Positions 47,200 through 59,935 are shown, numbered from the stretch's first letter. The stretch is DNA of 64,000 nucleotides from Eupeodes corollae (GCF_945859685.1 NC_079149.1:120129575-120193574), one strand, 5' to 3'. Made by a program: numbers and translations. The notes: generated by a model from the letters alone, not told the origin.

Positions 47200-48420
47200 T
47201 TTTGTGTTTACTTAAAGTTTGTGTGTTCTTTTTTTAAACAGTCAAATGTCTTGTCTGTAGAAAAAATTGGAGTTTTTAATCAATAAAGAACATCATTAGA
47301 TTCTTAACTTCTTTTCTAACTCACCTGAAACTGATAAAAACTTTCGTCAAACAATTATTTTAAATACCAATTTTTATTATTCTTCAAAGTAATTCTTAAA
47401 TAATATAAGAAAATGTTAAGACTCTTTTCAAAATAAAGAGTTACTCTCAAAAGTTTCTAAAAAAAAACAAATATTCGTTTAATCAAATGTTAGAAGTCCA
47501 TAGTTGACTTTTTAATTTTTAGTTTCGATTTTAAATACATTGAGAAATGCTTAAAATCGTTGTATACTTAAACTTGGTTATCTATATTACCAATGTTTTG
47601 TAAGAACATTTGTCTTCTATTTTCCTTTCGATGGCAACCCCATACTTTTAAAAATCTCACCCCATAAAACTATGAATGCCTACTTTACTATCTTATTTGG
47701 TTTTGAAATGCAACATCATTTGTTTGTTTGATTAGAAGAAAGACTGAATATATAATTCTTGTTTTCATTTGAAAACGACACATGACTACCCCAATAGAAG
47801 CAACTAAAATTTCCATCATTAAACCTTATCAAGTTGTAAAATTTTACACCTTTAAAATCCAAATCATTAACATTTGAATAGAACCACCAAAAAATAAACT
47901 ATCTAACCTAAACACCATCACTTCAATAGGGCAGGTGGTGGTGGCGGCGTTTTGGTGATAAAATTAAATATAATTTCACACCACAAAAACAAAAAGTTGG
48001 AAAAAATAAAAAAACACATCAGTTAAGTCACGAGTTGTGTTAGAGAGAGGGCCAATGACTTTTATCAAGTCGTGGACAAATGATGTTTTATGAAAATTTC
48101 GAAAGGTTTTCATGATACACAACGGCTTCGCTGAAGTCCTATAAACAAAACAAAAAAAAAAAAAAAACAATTCACCAGAGCGGAACTTAGTTGTTTTTGC
48201 TTGCATTTGGTTTAATTTATTATTATGCCAGTTTCAAAGTCTAGATAAGGCCAGAAAAGCATGTTCTAGATATGAATTTCAAGAGAAAACTTTTTTCCAA
48301 CATTAATAAAAGAAAACAAAAGGCATAGAAACAAAAATAAATAAATACAACTAACTTAGTTATATGGTAAATGAAGTACCTAGTTCTGTGACAAGTCAAT
48401 TTAAATGAAGTCTCCTGCCG
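47200..48420. other. AT-rich non-coding stretch
   Basis: No gene is supported. A small GC patch ggtggtggtggcggcg lies at 47935-47950. Confidence 0.6.
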
Positions 48421-49560
48421 TCAAAACCGAATCACCCTCACCCAGACCTCTTCCCGCCTGTGCTATTTGAAGAACCACGCCTATCATGTGCTAGGCCTCG
48501 TTTACTCCGAATGCACAAAATGGACTTATGCAAATCAGTTTTTTTCGTCCAGACCTCCATTTCGATTTTCGTTATGAAGGCTGAAGGCATACTACAAAAT
48601 GATTATGTGCCCTCTATTCATTATGATTATCATCGTAGGTTGTCGAGCCAGCTCAAAACAAGTCGAGACGGTTCAAGCCAACATCACCGCCGTCTACGTC
48701 GTAGGCCGCTTTACCACCCTCCCGCGTCAGTCAAGTCGGTTGGCTTTTTATTCCATCGCTTGAAAACCTGGAAAAGCAACCAACCAGGAACCATTTTAAA
48801 TTTGCCATTTATTCATATGAACATGGAGATGCGGAGCTGCCCTGGCATGACCAGAACACTGTTTACCTACTCGTGAGGTGGAGGTGGGTTAGTTTATGCA
48901 GCAGACTGAGGGATTAAAAAAAGAAGAAAAAATGAGAACTACAAAAAATCTTATTTATGAACAACCGAGACTGACCGACCGACTGGCCTGGCCTGGTTGA
49001 CCCACCGTCTTGACGGAATGGAGTTGGCCGGTTGGTGTTCTTTTGTACATATTTCTGTCCTCTCCAAACTACCCCCCATAACCTTCTGATTAATGATGAT
49101 TTTATTCGACTTGAAATTTTGTCTTCATTTTTATTCTGAAAGTAATGAAACTTGTAACGAGTCAGCAGACATATCGAGGAAGTCAGAACAGCACCATTCG
49201 TTCAGGGGTGGAAAATGTCATTTTCAGGAGCGAAAACTAACAGAAACAGCATGAGCAATATTCGTATATGTACGAGCACGATATTGGAAAATGCAGCTTT
49301 TACAGAAGCAGCCTCGAGGCAAATAAATCACAAAATATTCCGCCGCCAAACAAATCCAGCAAACTAGTGGCATCGCATTCGCCGGCCGACCACCACCGCC
49401 CAAAACACTGCGGGAGATTTCTTTACTGAGTCGCTGAAGATCAGTTGTTATTTGGCTTGCGTCCTAAACGTACGCCTGCCGCCACGCCCCCGCCCCGCGC
49501 CGGTTTCAGGTTTAAGCCGTCAGTTTGTGTAGTGTATAGCTTCATAAGTTGAAGTTATGC
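48420..49560. other. GC-richer island, possible regulatory DNA or unknown exon
   Basis: The sequence at 48420-48880 is balanced and holds an ATG-started + strand frame of 138 codons, the longest in the window along with one reverse frame near 51.5 kb. The peptide is rich in Arg, His and Ser and matches no domain I know. The stretch at 49150-49520 is dense in unique sequence (ggaagtcagaacagcaccat near 49179; ccgccgccaaacaaatcc near 49340) and resembles conserved non-coding DNA. I do not call a gene. Confidence 0.35.
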
Positions 49561-49760
49561 TCGTGGCAGTGGCATAATGTACAATCCTAACACTCACTAT
49601 TGGTATCATATTAAGAAACAAAGAACAATCTTCCGGAATGTGTCGCATGAACCTGCTTTGAAATCAAAACTACAAGTTGTGCTTATTTATGTAAAAAATG
49701 GGGAACAGAACAAGGTAACGGTTTAAATTGTTTTTAATACTTTAAAGAAAATATTAAAAT
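49560..49760. other. Non-coding stretch
   Basis: Nothing recognisable is present. Confidence 0.45.
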
Positions 49761-50770
49761 ACATATGAATGAAAAAATAAAAATCGGAACTATCCGGATT
49801 CTTCGGCTATTCAAAATATGTTAAAATAGGGATATTTATTTTAATTTTATGTTCCTTAATTTAACTAAATTCTACATATTATGTTTCGAACTAGATTCTT
49901 ATTGAAACCTAGATTTCTACATTCGGGACGTATTTATGAGACAATTAATACTCAGACTTTCTGGATAATTTTGATTTCAGAAATATATCTGCATCGAGGA
50001 TTGACCAATGAGAAATAATAATAATAAAATTGCATGCTGGCTGGCTGTGAGCCTGCAGCATTTCAAGATAATTGGGATATCCAAAATAGATCTTGATTCA
50101 GGGTTAATAAATGAGATCCGAAACTATTCCAGGAATTTCAAATGCTTTTATCCAGATACAGATCTGGATTAAATTGTATGTCTCATGTGTAAAAAATGCT
50201 ACCTCTTTGTCTTACATTCTTATTTTGATATTATTTTAAACATAATCTACCAAACTGGCTTCGGATTTCAATCAAGATTTAAATATCCGACAAATTCCGA
50301 TAAAAGGCAGATGTTAACATTTTATCAAAAATACATTTCGGACTATCCGGATAAATGTTCTTACACTGTTTAAAGAGCTACTACAAAGCTCGAACAAATA
50401 AAAATGATGACAAGTACAAATATGAATACCTATTAATATATTAATATAATTTGTATGATCCGGATATGAATTTATCCGAAAATATTTCGATATGCATACA
50501 CAAGACTATCTAGAAAGATCGATTTTCCAGATAGTCAATAAAATCTGGATATCTAAGTTTATGAGTCTTATTAGAAGGTTATGTTATCTGAAATTTAAAA
50601 TATATAATTCAATATCTGACTCTATCCAGATAGTTTGAGCTGAGGATAATTTTGAAGTCAAATCCTGAATACGCATCAATTTCGGATAGGCATCTAAAGT
50701 ATGTATTCCAATAATTTTAATCACTAAACATTCGAAACATTTCTTAGTTTTATCCGAATTATTTTTTTTA
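49760..50770. repeat. Cluster of TATCCGGATA-like palindromes, locus 2
   Basis: At least a dozen variants occur: aactatccggatt at 49788, tctggataatttt near 49958, gggatatccaaaat near 50073, ttatccagatacagatctgg near 50148-50167, aaatatccgacaaattccga at 50281, cggactatccggataaatg at 50339, gatccggatatgaatttatc near 50457-50476, gattttccagatagtc at 50521, aatctggatatct near 50542, ctatccagatag near 50622, ttcggatagg near 50682 and ttatccgaatt near 50751. The spacing is irregular. It matches the smaller cluster at 28.7-29.1 kb. Confidence 0.6.
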
Positions 50771-51200
50771 ATTTACGGCAGATTTTATGACTGTTTTGTT
50801 AAATGTAGTTCTTTAAAATTAACATCACTTAAAATGTATTGCATAAGATGCAACGGAACACAACGGACACTCAAGGTATCAACAGTTATCAGAGAAATTA
50901 GCACTACTAAGAGTTTTGATTTTTGAAAACGATTACATTCTCAATAAACCAAAGGAACGCCATAAAATGCTACAACTTAACAACATAACATCGTTCTGAC
51001 ATTATTCCTCGAACTGTTATCGCTGTCATAAATAAAGATATCCTTGCGTGTAATTATTTTTTATTAAAACAAATACTTGTCCCTCAAAGGGCGCGAAAAA
51101 TATGAGCACAAGCAACCTAACCATCGTCACATCAAAAAACATCGATGAAATTCAAAATTCGATAAATTTTTATCACAATATCTTCGATGATGGTGAAAAG
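50770..51200. other. AT-rich non-coding stretch
   Basis: Nothing recognisable is present. Confidence 0.5.
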
Positions 51201-51770
51201 GACATCATAACAGTGCGCCCCTTTATGATGATACAACCTTCCTGCATGACTACTGTCTGATGAACATACATGATCTCGTCGTTGTCATCGTCATCGTTAC
51301 CGCAGCCGTTGCCATTGCGTTGTTGGTTAGAGGAGCCCCATTATCAAGGTCGCATCATTTTTATTGCAATAATAATAATCGCACATGCTGGCAGTGCTGA
51401 GGCTGTGAAGCTGCAGCAGTTCAGTGCAGCGAAATAAAACTCAATCGAATCATAAATAATTCGTTCAATGGGAGTCCCGAGTATGGGTTGGAGATATGGA
51501 AGAGATGCGTGCGGTCGTCGTTGTTGCCACATTTGGCATTGCCACATAGAGTTTTTCGAGCTGTATGATGATGTCTGTCTCTGTGTTCTGTGGAGGCAGA
51601 AGAGATTACCTATAGAATCAAAACGCAAGTCACCTCGGGACATCACGACCATAATTAGATTGCAGCAAGTGGTGTATCGTTTTGTTGATGCGCGCGCTGA
51701 GTGCTGACTGCAGACCACTGTTTGTGCTGCTGCTGCAAGCTCGTTACGAAATAAGATCAATTTTTATTGA
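51200..51770. other. GC-richer island, possible enhancer
   Basis: Balanced, unique-looking sequence with ctgatgaacatacatgatct near 51258, tcgtcgttgtcatcgtcatc near 51277, cagtgctgaggctgtgaagctgcag near 51391 (split across motif) and gctgctgctgcaagctcg near 51727. A 138-codon reverse-strand frame and a 79-codon + frame overlap here. Neither shows a domain, and openness on both strands argues against coding. Confidence 0.35.
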
Positions 51771-52485
51771 AATGCAATAATTTTTGTATGGAATTCGAGA
51801 TCATGATTATGAGAGTTTTAGATCGTTGAAATACGACAAAAGAAAAGACAGTTGCGCGGCATTGTATATTGCAATACATTGGTGTGGCAGGGTATAACAT
51901 CACATCAAAAGATAGAATGGGGAGACAAACTTCGCTGTTGGTCGGTTGGTAAGAAAATTTAATTTTTTTTTGTTTTTTATTAATTAATGATATTGCTGAT
52001 GATGAATTTATCGTTGCTGTCAGAATTATTATGGAGTCGGAATCTCAATTCTCTTGCCTTTACCAATTGCTGGATATAAACGCTGCTGATGAAAGATGAA
52101 AAAAAAAATGTTGCGTTGTGTGGTCGCGGTAGCAAAGCAACAGTTTAAATTCTACAATTTACTTTGTCATCATGGTCATTTAATGGCAAATATGCAATTA
52201 TGATGCGAGTTTCGATAAATAAATCAGCAGGTGATAAAAGTTGATGAGAGGAAATGCCTACCTATACGACATTGATGAGATGATGGTTATTAAATAATGC
52301 ATGCAGCAAAAGAAAACGAGATAAAATACATTTTTAAAGAAATTCTGATTGCGTAATGAGTTGAGCCATATTTTTTTTACAGACAACTTGCTGTAATCTC
52401 GTAAATTGTACAATTTATTATTCGCGAAGGACTATGCCTGTTGTGTTGATAACAGAAATGGCCATACAGTCAGACGTATACAGGG
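51770..52485. other. Non-coding stretch
   Basis: No gene is supported. The texture is mixed, with gatgatga words near 51995 and 52260. Confidence 0.5.
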
Positions 52486-52489
52486 TGTC

Positions 52490-52520
52490 CCGTAAGTAAT
52501 GTATAACTCTGAAATGCCGC
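52490..52520 (+). mobile_element. Transposon end-like sequence (putative)
   Basis: The phrase acagggtgtcccgtaagtaa has the form of DNA-transposon termini that start cagggtgtcccr-aag. No inverse partner and no transposase frame were found, so it may be a solo end. Confidence 0.3.
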
Positions 52521-53700
52521 ATAGTAGACTTTATGACCGTCCTGAAAACTGATAAACAAAAGTTCTATCCCAACCACAAGAAAAGTTATGTGCATTTTTT
52601 TGTTCAGTGCATTATTGTTGATTGATTTCAATGTTACTTTCTATAACACTTCAAAAATAGATGTTTGGTCTTTTTTTATTTGTGTATTAAAATTTTGAAT
52701 CCAGTTAAGGTTTAGGTACTTTCACATTTTATTTTTATTTTATAAATGTGAGATACGAACAAAATTTAGTCAAATTTCAAATGATTTGTCAGTAATTTCG
52801 CAAACATTTGCATCGCATAATGATTAAACTTTAAACTTATAATTTAGAAACTTGTTATTATAATTTATGGCTAAAAAGTCTTGAGAACAAATTTTAATTC
52901 CCACACCTTCACTCTGTGGGAATTTGTCTAAAATAGAATTAATTAAAAAATGACTTTCATACAAATTTTTGTCAATAAATCGTTGACAAAGTGTAGAAAA
53001 ACAAAATAAATATAAACAATTAGTTAACAACTTAAGCATATCAGCATGCTAATCAGTGCTTAAAATCAAAAGTAGCATGAGAAACTAGCATTAAATGTCA
53101 TCTACACCGTAAACAGTTGTCTTTTATAAGATAGATAGATTTATTTTGGTAAGATAAATAGATTTATTATGATTTTGAACGTGTGAAATAAAACTCGCTT
53201 TCAGTTTTTGCAAGTCTTGGAATTTGTTTTTCCAAATGTAGAAAAATATTTGAATCAAGTTATTTTTCAAAACAAAGGAAAAATTAAAAAAAAACTAAGA
53301 CTTTTTAAGATGACTTAATTTTATTCAGTTATGTGAGATTCATTCACAAAAAGCTGAGTATTGAGCAGACGCTCCATTTTGTTCATATTCCTTAATAATT
53401 ATCACCAAACATTACAACATAAACGACCTAATTCTGAGATTTAAAAAAATTCTAAAAAACTAAACGAAAGAGCTGACGCACGAGCTTTAATAAACATAAC
53501 GAACCCATTCTACTGGGATATGGATTGCTCAAATGAATTTTAGTAAGGCGGTAAGTGAATTCAATGTAAATCGACTAGTTTGTTATTTTGCATATTTTTC
53601 TCAGTCTATTGACATCAATCTTCTCAATGTTTGTCAATATTAATGCATGATCAAACATTTACAACAAATTTTCTTGTATAAATTCCTATTTCTTTGTCTC
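52520..53700. other. AT-rich non-coding stretch
   Basis: No gene is supported. A duplicated phrase agatagatttatt lies near 53141-53170. Confidence 0.6.
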
Positions 53701-54120
53701 TATAAAATATTTCTCACACATGTCACACAATCAGATGCGATTCAAAGCATTTGAGGGCATACTCGGCATTAAAAATAATTATAACCCGCAGGACGAACCA
53801 ACCCAACAAAAAACTATAACCAAATGTCCGAATGACTGACTGACGGCCTAAACTGTGCCGCCATGACAGCCACGATCAAACATTTGATTTCCGGCTCGCA
53901 AACAATATAATAGCCCGTTATTGTTTCATCTCGATAATTATCCAAAATCATTTAAATATTTTTTTTTTTCGTTTCGTTTTGTTTTTGTTTTTTTTTTCTT
54001 TTTTTTGCGCCAAATACTATGCACAACTAGCGCGATAGCAAATTTTTTGTAAATTTTCGTCGTGATCAACATCGCCGCGTTGCACGTCGCTTATTCGTTG
54101 TATGGCTATTTGTTGTTGTA

Positions 54121-54133
54121 GCAGCAGCAGCAG
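54121..54133 (+). repeat. (GCA)n microsatellite
   Basis: Short run of gca triplets, preceded by tgttgttgtagca. Confidence 0.7.
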
Positions 54134-54584
54134 TTTGATCGCATTCACACAGACCTCAGCATGCTGATGATGATGGCGATGGTGATGGCACTGGGGATAT
54201 AGGGAAAGGGGAAGTAACAAAGCAATTTTCCATAAAATGTGAGCAAACACTGAATATATGTAAGTTGGACTATAATCATCTTCATCGCGTAATCATATCG
54301 AAGACTTTTTTCCCTACCCTGCCTGGCTTCTCATATAAATACTTGACTATATGTATGCACAAATAATCTCACGGGCGCATATAAGCTAAGCGGCAGGCAT
54401 ATAAATTGTATCTGGGTAAGATGCAATTTTTAATACGGTCGATCTGACATTTAAATTATGTGAACAAGACAATTCTGCTCGTTGGCGATGAAGATGATCG
54501 CCAAAACCTTAAGCGCAAAATAACTGCGATACTACAGATAGATACCGCACTTGCATGGATCAGCACTACGCTACGCTAAGATCC

Positions 54585-54610
54585 GATCATCATTATCATC
54601 ATCATCATAT
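54585..54610 (+). repeat. (ATC)n microsatellite
   Basis: Run of atcatcattatcatcatcat type with one interruption. Confidence 0.75.
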
Positions 54611-54949
54611 ATACAAATGTAATCCTACGACGACCCGAGCGACGTTTACGGAACAATGCAAAGCGGTTCGGATCAGGTTGGGGCTTGTTTTACTTATATT
54701 GTGTGTGACCATACACCATTGGGGAAACGACAGACTGGACGGAATATGGGTTGGGATTGGGACCGGCCAAATGGTGCGAGATGACGACGAATGGCAGCCG
54801 CGTCGAAGAATTGTCCGAAATGGAGATGGAAATATTCCAGATATTTTCCATGTTAAGGAAAATATTTAACATCGTTTGTGATGGTTGTTGTTGTGTGTTT
54901 GTTTAAAAGTTCAATTTAACTTTTATTTAAAACTTGTTTACAAATAGAT

Positions 54950-57240
54950 ATGGTGACGATGTTGTGACCTCTCCCTTTTCTTGTGGGGATGTTTTTTTTA
55001 TTTTCTAGAAAGAGGCCATATTTTCCATATTGTCTGCTCTCAATTTAAATAAAAATTACATCTTTTTGGAGTATAATAATTTTTGAACACCATGAACTGA
55101 CAAAAAAGAAAATCTTGTTAAAATACAATGCCTAAATAATTCCTTATCAAAAAAAAAAAGATCTTGATACATTTTTTTAATTCTTAAAATAAAATACTTG
55201 AAAAATTGATTAATTTTTTGGAGTTTTAACACCATGCAGAAATAATTAACGAAATTTATTGAATTAACAAGCAGCTTGAATCATCTCGAAGAAGTCCTCC
55301 ATCGTGTACAAAAGTTTCGGGACATAGCATTCATTTATTAATTTGCTAAGTTAATCCTGTCAACCACCATTTTTGAGCCTTTCGAAAGATGCAGACTTAA
55401 ATTAAGACTGAAAAAATAGGTTTTTAAGTTGTATTGGTTTTTAGAGGAATTTTGAAAACAAGACTTTAAATGTTAACTCGTGTTCAGTTAAAAACTTTCA
55501 TATTATTGTTCCTCAAGCTCCACAAGCTTCTTAAAAATTATAAGACTTTCTGTAGCTTAATCAGACTTCCAATCAGCTTCAGCTAATTGAATTGTTTGGA
55601 ATTGTAATAAAGGAAGAATTTATCTTAACCAGTTCATCGATCACTTTTTTTTCGGGAGGATATTAAAATCCGCTTAGGACAACAAAAAAAGGACAGTTGT
55701 TTGGATTTCCCGTTTTGAACAGTTTTTTGTTTGTATATTTTAACAAAAAATATTAAGAAAAAAATTATATGCTTCTGTGTACCTTTCTCATCGAAAGATC
55801 AAGGAAACGGATAAGCAAATCTTTAATGTCTGACCCTGTGCATATGCCCCATGAATTCATATCGCAGCGCTAAAGCTAAAGAAAGAGTCTCACAGGTAAG
55901 CCAAGCTTTATTTGCATACCCTTCAATTTATAAATACATATACATATATAAGAACAAACGAATGTTTTCAAATCGCAAGGGACTCTCAATACCTTAAAGA
56001 TTCTGATATAACCATTATACCTTTAGCTACACCATTCAAAGGGATATAATCCAGAAGCATCTTTTTTGTCTTTTGGGTTCCCGTTGGCCATATTTTTTGT
56101 TAGCCAAGTCCAAGGGATGTCTGGTGTTGCGTCTATATGCCTTTTCCTATTCAGATGCGCGCGACAACGACGTCGAAGACGATGAACCACTGCTTTATAC
56201 GCGAATATACTCACTCTGATGGGACTTGAATCTTCTCAGTTTGGGATTCTTTATGGTCCTAAAATACATTTGTTTATGCTAAAATCATCCAATTAGCAAG
56301 ATTGTTATTTTTTGTGTTTCACTGATTTTGTCCTGCGATTGCATAGCTCAAAAACCATGAGCTGCTGTATGGGTTATGGTATAGCAGGATAGGTAAGGTA
56401 CACTTATATCGAATATATTCCGCGATCGATTCAATTTGACTGCCTTTAGGTTATAGCGAATAAAAGAAAAAATATAAAGATGAAGAAGGTTTATATGGGG
56501 TACATGAGGTGGAGTGTGACTTTCTGTTGAGAGCCTTTAATTCAAGTCTCTATGGACTGAATTTGTTGAAAACGTTTCAGTTGAAAAAAAAACCAATTGT
56601 TTCCAACTAGCTACCATAAAGCACATATGGATTGTCATGAATGTCAGAAAGGTATGTTTCATACATAGCTGCTGGTGAGTTTACGTTTCTGAAGATGCAT
56701 AATTTGAACACTCGTTTTGTTATCGGAATTGCTTTTAAAGGAGAAGACCAATCCTACATACATTCCCTGTAACTTATGGATTTTGATTTAAATAAAACAT
56801 TTTCGAAATAGGGTACAATTAAGTCAGCCTTCATGCTTTAACTCTTGTGCGAGTCTGATTTTATTAAAAATAGTTTTACTCGTTGTACTGAGAGTTTAAA
56901 GAAGGACACAATTGAGATTTTAAAGGAAATACTATCAGAACTTCAAATCTAAGATATGGGCTTTATCATAATTTTGGCTCTACCATTCTTCCATTGACCC
57001 ATTTCAATTTTTAAGGAAACCTTTTTTGAAATGTTGACATTAGATGGTTTAGGAAGCTATATGTATATGAAAAATTGGATATCAATTATTCAGTTAATTC
57101 TCTTTAGACAATTCTTATGGATGTAAAAGTTTATTAAAACGTAAAAATGGTGAACAACTTTGAAATGAAAATAAGTGTTCTGTTTGTGCAACGTTTCTTG
57201 GCCTTTCCAATGTCAATAAAATGTTCTACCAAGTGCGCTT
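54950..57240. other. AT-rich non-coding stretch
   Basis: No gene is supported. The patch 56020-56220 is more balanced and holds a 63-codon reverse frame of unknown nature. Confidence 0.55.
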
Positions 57241-57244
57241 TAGC

Positions 57245-57495
57245 TCGTGGCAAACCAAGTCCTAGTGATTTAAAACTTTAAAGTCCGATAAAATTCAGAG
57301 TTAGGGTGGACCTACAGTTTTTATGCCAAATCCGAAAGCATTATTTGAGAAGCACTTTTTATGTTAATAAATTACTATTGGAGGATTTGTCAATTCCTCT
57401 TAAGATGTAGTATCCGTGAAGAAGATGTTTTTTAGATAAAATAGACACAGATTTAACTGGCAGAATAGTCCAATGCATTCACTGTCACTCCGTCG
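57245..57495 (-). mobile_element. tRNA-derived SINE, decayed (copy 6)
   Basis: Recognisable blocks on the reverse strand are ctagtgatttaaaactttaa (for the gtgacttacaactctcaa tail block), ccaaatccgaaag, gagaagcactttttatg, gaggatttgtcaattcctct and agaatagtccaatgcattca (for the tRNA-like A-box side). Divergence is the highest of all copies. Confidence 0.65.
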
Positions 57496-57663
57496 AACTT
57501 AGTTTACAATGTGGTAAAGTAACCATCTCTGCTATTTGGTATAGAAGACACTGAGGTGGCGAATTTCGTCTCTGTTCACAAAAACCACAACTTTGATTAG
57601 TGACTAAGATCCGCAACCGTACAAAATTCAACAAAACTAGGAGCTGAAAGTAAACGGACACCG

Positions 57664-57840
57664 CAACGTGTGTAAAATAAATTGACAAACGGATACGAAT
57701 GGAAAGTTATCAGCCTCCGTCAGGCCTGGTTTGTCTGTCTGTCCACGCTCCTACAGCCTAAACCATTGGTTCGATTGAGTTCAAACTTGGAACATAAGGT
57801 TTTGAGCAGATTTGCGTTAGGCATTTTTTCCATTTAAAAA
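57664..57840. repeat. Repeat patch, distantly related to the left part of family A
   Basis: The reverse complement of about 57665-57712 reads ggctgataactttccattcg followed by a tgtcaattt phrase, resembling the left end of family A (ataacttcccatccgatctg, gtcgatttgtc). To the right, tctgtctgtccacgctccta and ttggttcgattgagttcaaa form another dispersed-repeat-like phrase. Confidence 0.4.
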
Positions 57841-59190
57841 AAATGGAAAAAAAGGGTTTTTTGATTTATAAAATGGCATTAAAATTTTTGAAGAAAAACT
57901 TATTTTTTAGTTAAAATTTTGAACCTCAAAATAGTTTTTTTTTAAAATTATTTTAACTGTATTAAATATAATCCCCTCCCATCTCACCAGATCGAATCCT
58001 ATTCATGAGCCCGAAAGAGCGCATTATTTTGATAAAATTTTAATAACATTCCTATCTTTTATCGAAATTAATGATTTATTTATGTATTTTTATATGGATA
58101 ACTATTGTTAGTACCAACGATGGCCGTATAGCGCCACTGTATAATATGATATATTTAATCAACAATCTTTTTTAAAGTGTCTATCAAGAAGTATTATCTT
58201 GGTACCTTTGTATATGTGATTTTAAAATATTATTCTTTAAGAATAAGGTTGTTTCATACATATTTTACTTGCCTTCGCCTATATGAAAGAATAAATACTT
58301 AGTAAAAGTTAAAGAAACAGGCCAGAAAGAGTATATGTATGTATTTTTTATTAGAATCACTTGTTCAACGTATGCACATTATACCTACAAAGGTTTTACG
58401 TACAACCTCTACAACTTCTGCTTACGTGTCACTTCATATCTAAAATCCAAAACGCATAAGACTGTAAACAACACATGAATGGCAATTTCTTGCACTTGTT
58501 CGTATGCTTGTTTCTTTTAAAATTTAACGAAATAAAAAATTGAACGTAATAACTCCATGTTTGCGCTTAGAACTTGTAGGAAACAAGGAATGTGATTGAA
58601 TTGTATTAAGTACCTTCTACCTACTAATAACATTCCTTCAGCATCATTATAAACATGGCTGGGCACGCCAATGGACTATTCTTTATTCGTTTTAGACACC
58701 TACCTAACTACACAACCAATTGGCAATCTCTTTACTATTTGCTTTACTATTTGGCAATCTCTTTATTATTTACATGTTCTGCCTCTTTCTAATCTTCAGA
58801 TAATTTATTTTAAATCCTGGTTCTTCTAATATGAAATGAAAATAAAGCTATAGAAAGGAAAAAGCTTTGAACGAACTAGTAGAATACACAAACAATTGTT
58901 TGTGTGTATAAGATTTAAAATATATATAAACCGAGCGTTTTTTTGAAAAATCAAATGGCATTTATATCTTCGAAGACAAACTTATTTTACAAGTATATTT
59001 TTAAATCTTATGTAGGTACTTTTTTAAACAGACTCTTTCTATGCAAGAGCAAGTTCGTGCGACCCAGTCGTGCATTTTATTTTAAACTGACACTGAACTT
59101 CAGAACCATTTGTGCCAGTTATATACATTTAGGCACACTAAGAGGGCGTGGTATTTGCCTACTTTTCTTGTAATAGTTGTCGATTATATG
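57840..59190. other. AT-rich non-coding stretch
   Basis: No gene is supported. The phrase ctatttggcaatctcttta is tandemly duplicated near 58720-58770. Confidence 0.6.
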
Positions 59191-59935
59191 AAATACTTCT
59201 GACTTTAAGTCGAAACAAATGTTAAACAATTTTAGTAGCATTTGTTTAATTTTTACAAATTGGATGATGGAAATTAGTTTGACAAATATCAACTTTAAAC
59301 AAATTTCCGTACTATTTTTTGTAGATTTTGAGAGAACAAATTAGATTTTTCGCAAAATTTTACTGAATGTTGACAACAATATTTTTTAAATGATTAAAAT
59401 AGTTTAAAGCCAATAATCTCAAATATTTAAAAAGATATTTGAGTCGAAAATCCATTTTTTCCAACTTTGAGTAATGTTTTTTTAGGTTTTTATTTTTTGT
59501 AAAAAAAAACTGTCAATTTGATTTTTCTCAAAATTTTATTAGATAGTAAAACTTTATTCTATATACCAAAAATAGATTGGTTTGGTATCACGTTACAATT
59601 TATAATATAAAATTGAATTCAAGTCTGTATCGTCATTGGTTCGTGAGGTACCTATTTAGGGTTAACCAGAATATTCACCTTTTTTTAAACTGGTATGGTA
59701 AAAAAAATATCCACGCAATTTTCTTGAGAGCGCTTTCTGCATTATTATCTGTATAACAAAATTTTTTGAAGTCGATATGACTTCTGGTTCTTGAGGTACG
59801 GACGACGCTAGAAACGTAACGAACGTACGGACGTACAAACGTACGTACAAACTCACGCACAAGCATCGTTCTAAAAATCTCTTATTTCGACTATAGGGAC
59901 CTTGAAACGTCGAGAAATGTCAAAATTTTCAAGCA
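59190..59935 (+). repeat. Repeat family A, 5'-truncated copy
   Basis: Starts within the family at about aagtcgaaacaaatg and follows the 25.4-kb copy through aattttagtagcatttg, aaagccaataatctcaaata, agatatttgagtcgaaaat, aaactgtcaatttgattttt, tttggtatcacgttacaatt, gtcattggttcgtgagg, cattattatctgtataaca, cttgaggtacggacgac and the acgtacg words, then gggaccttgaaacgtcgaga. The left end with gcgacccacac is missing. It retains more of the right end than the 25.4-kb copy. Confidence 0.78.

Larger units (their letters stand above)
53700..54950. other. GC-richer island with pyrimidine tract and triplets
   Basis: The patch 53720-53950 is unique-looking, with homeodomain-like taatta and cgataattatcc near 53932 and caaacatttgatttccgg near 53877. 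A T-rich tract runs at 53957-54007. Then 54050-54190 carries gcagcagcagcag (54121-54133) and gatgatgatgg. The block 54480-54870 has an ATG-started + frame of 104 codons beginning with a His run from catcat triplets; it has a hydrophobic stretch LGLVLLILCVTIHHW but no family match. Probably regulatory. Confidence 0.35.

Noticed and set aside
46970..47215. 81-codon + strand frame
   Set aside because: Lies within the reverse-strand copy of repeat family A, and the other copies do not keep the frame.
54555..54869. Small membrane protein gene
   Set aside because: The frame begins in an ATC microsatellite and the hydrophobic stretch is short. No homologue is recognised and an opposite frame overlaps.
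59662..59866. Two reverse frames rich in Val, Arg and Tyr
   Set aside because: They come from the acgtacg words at the right end of repeat family A.
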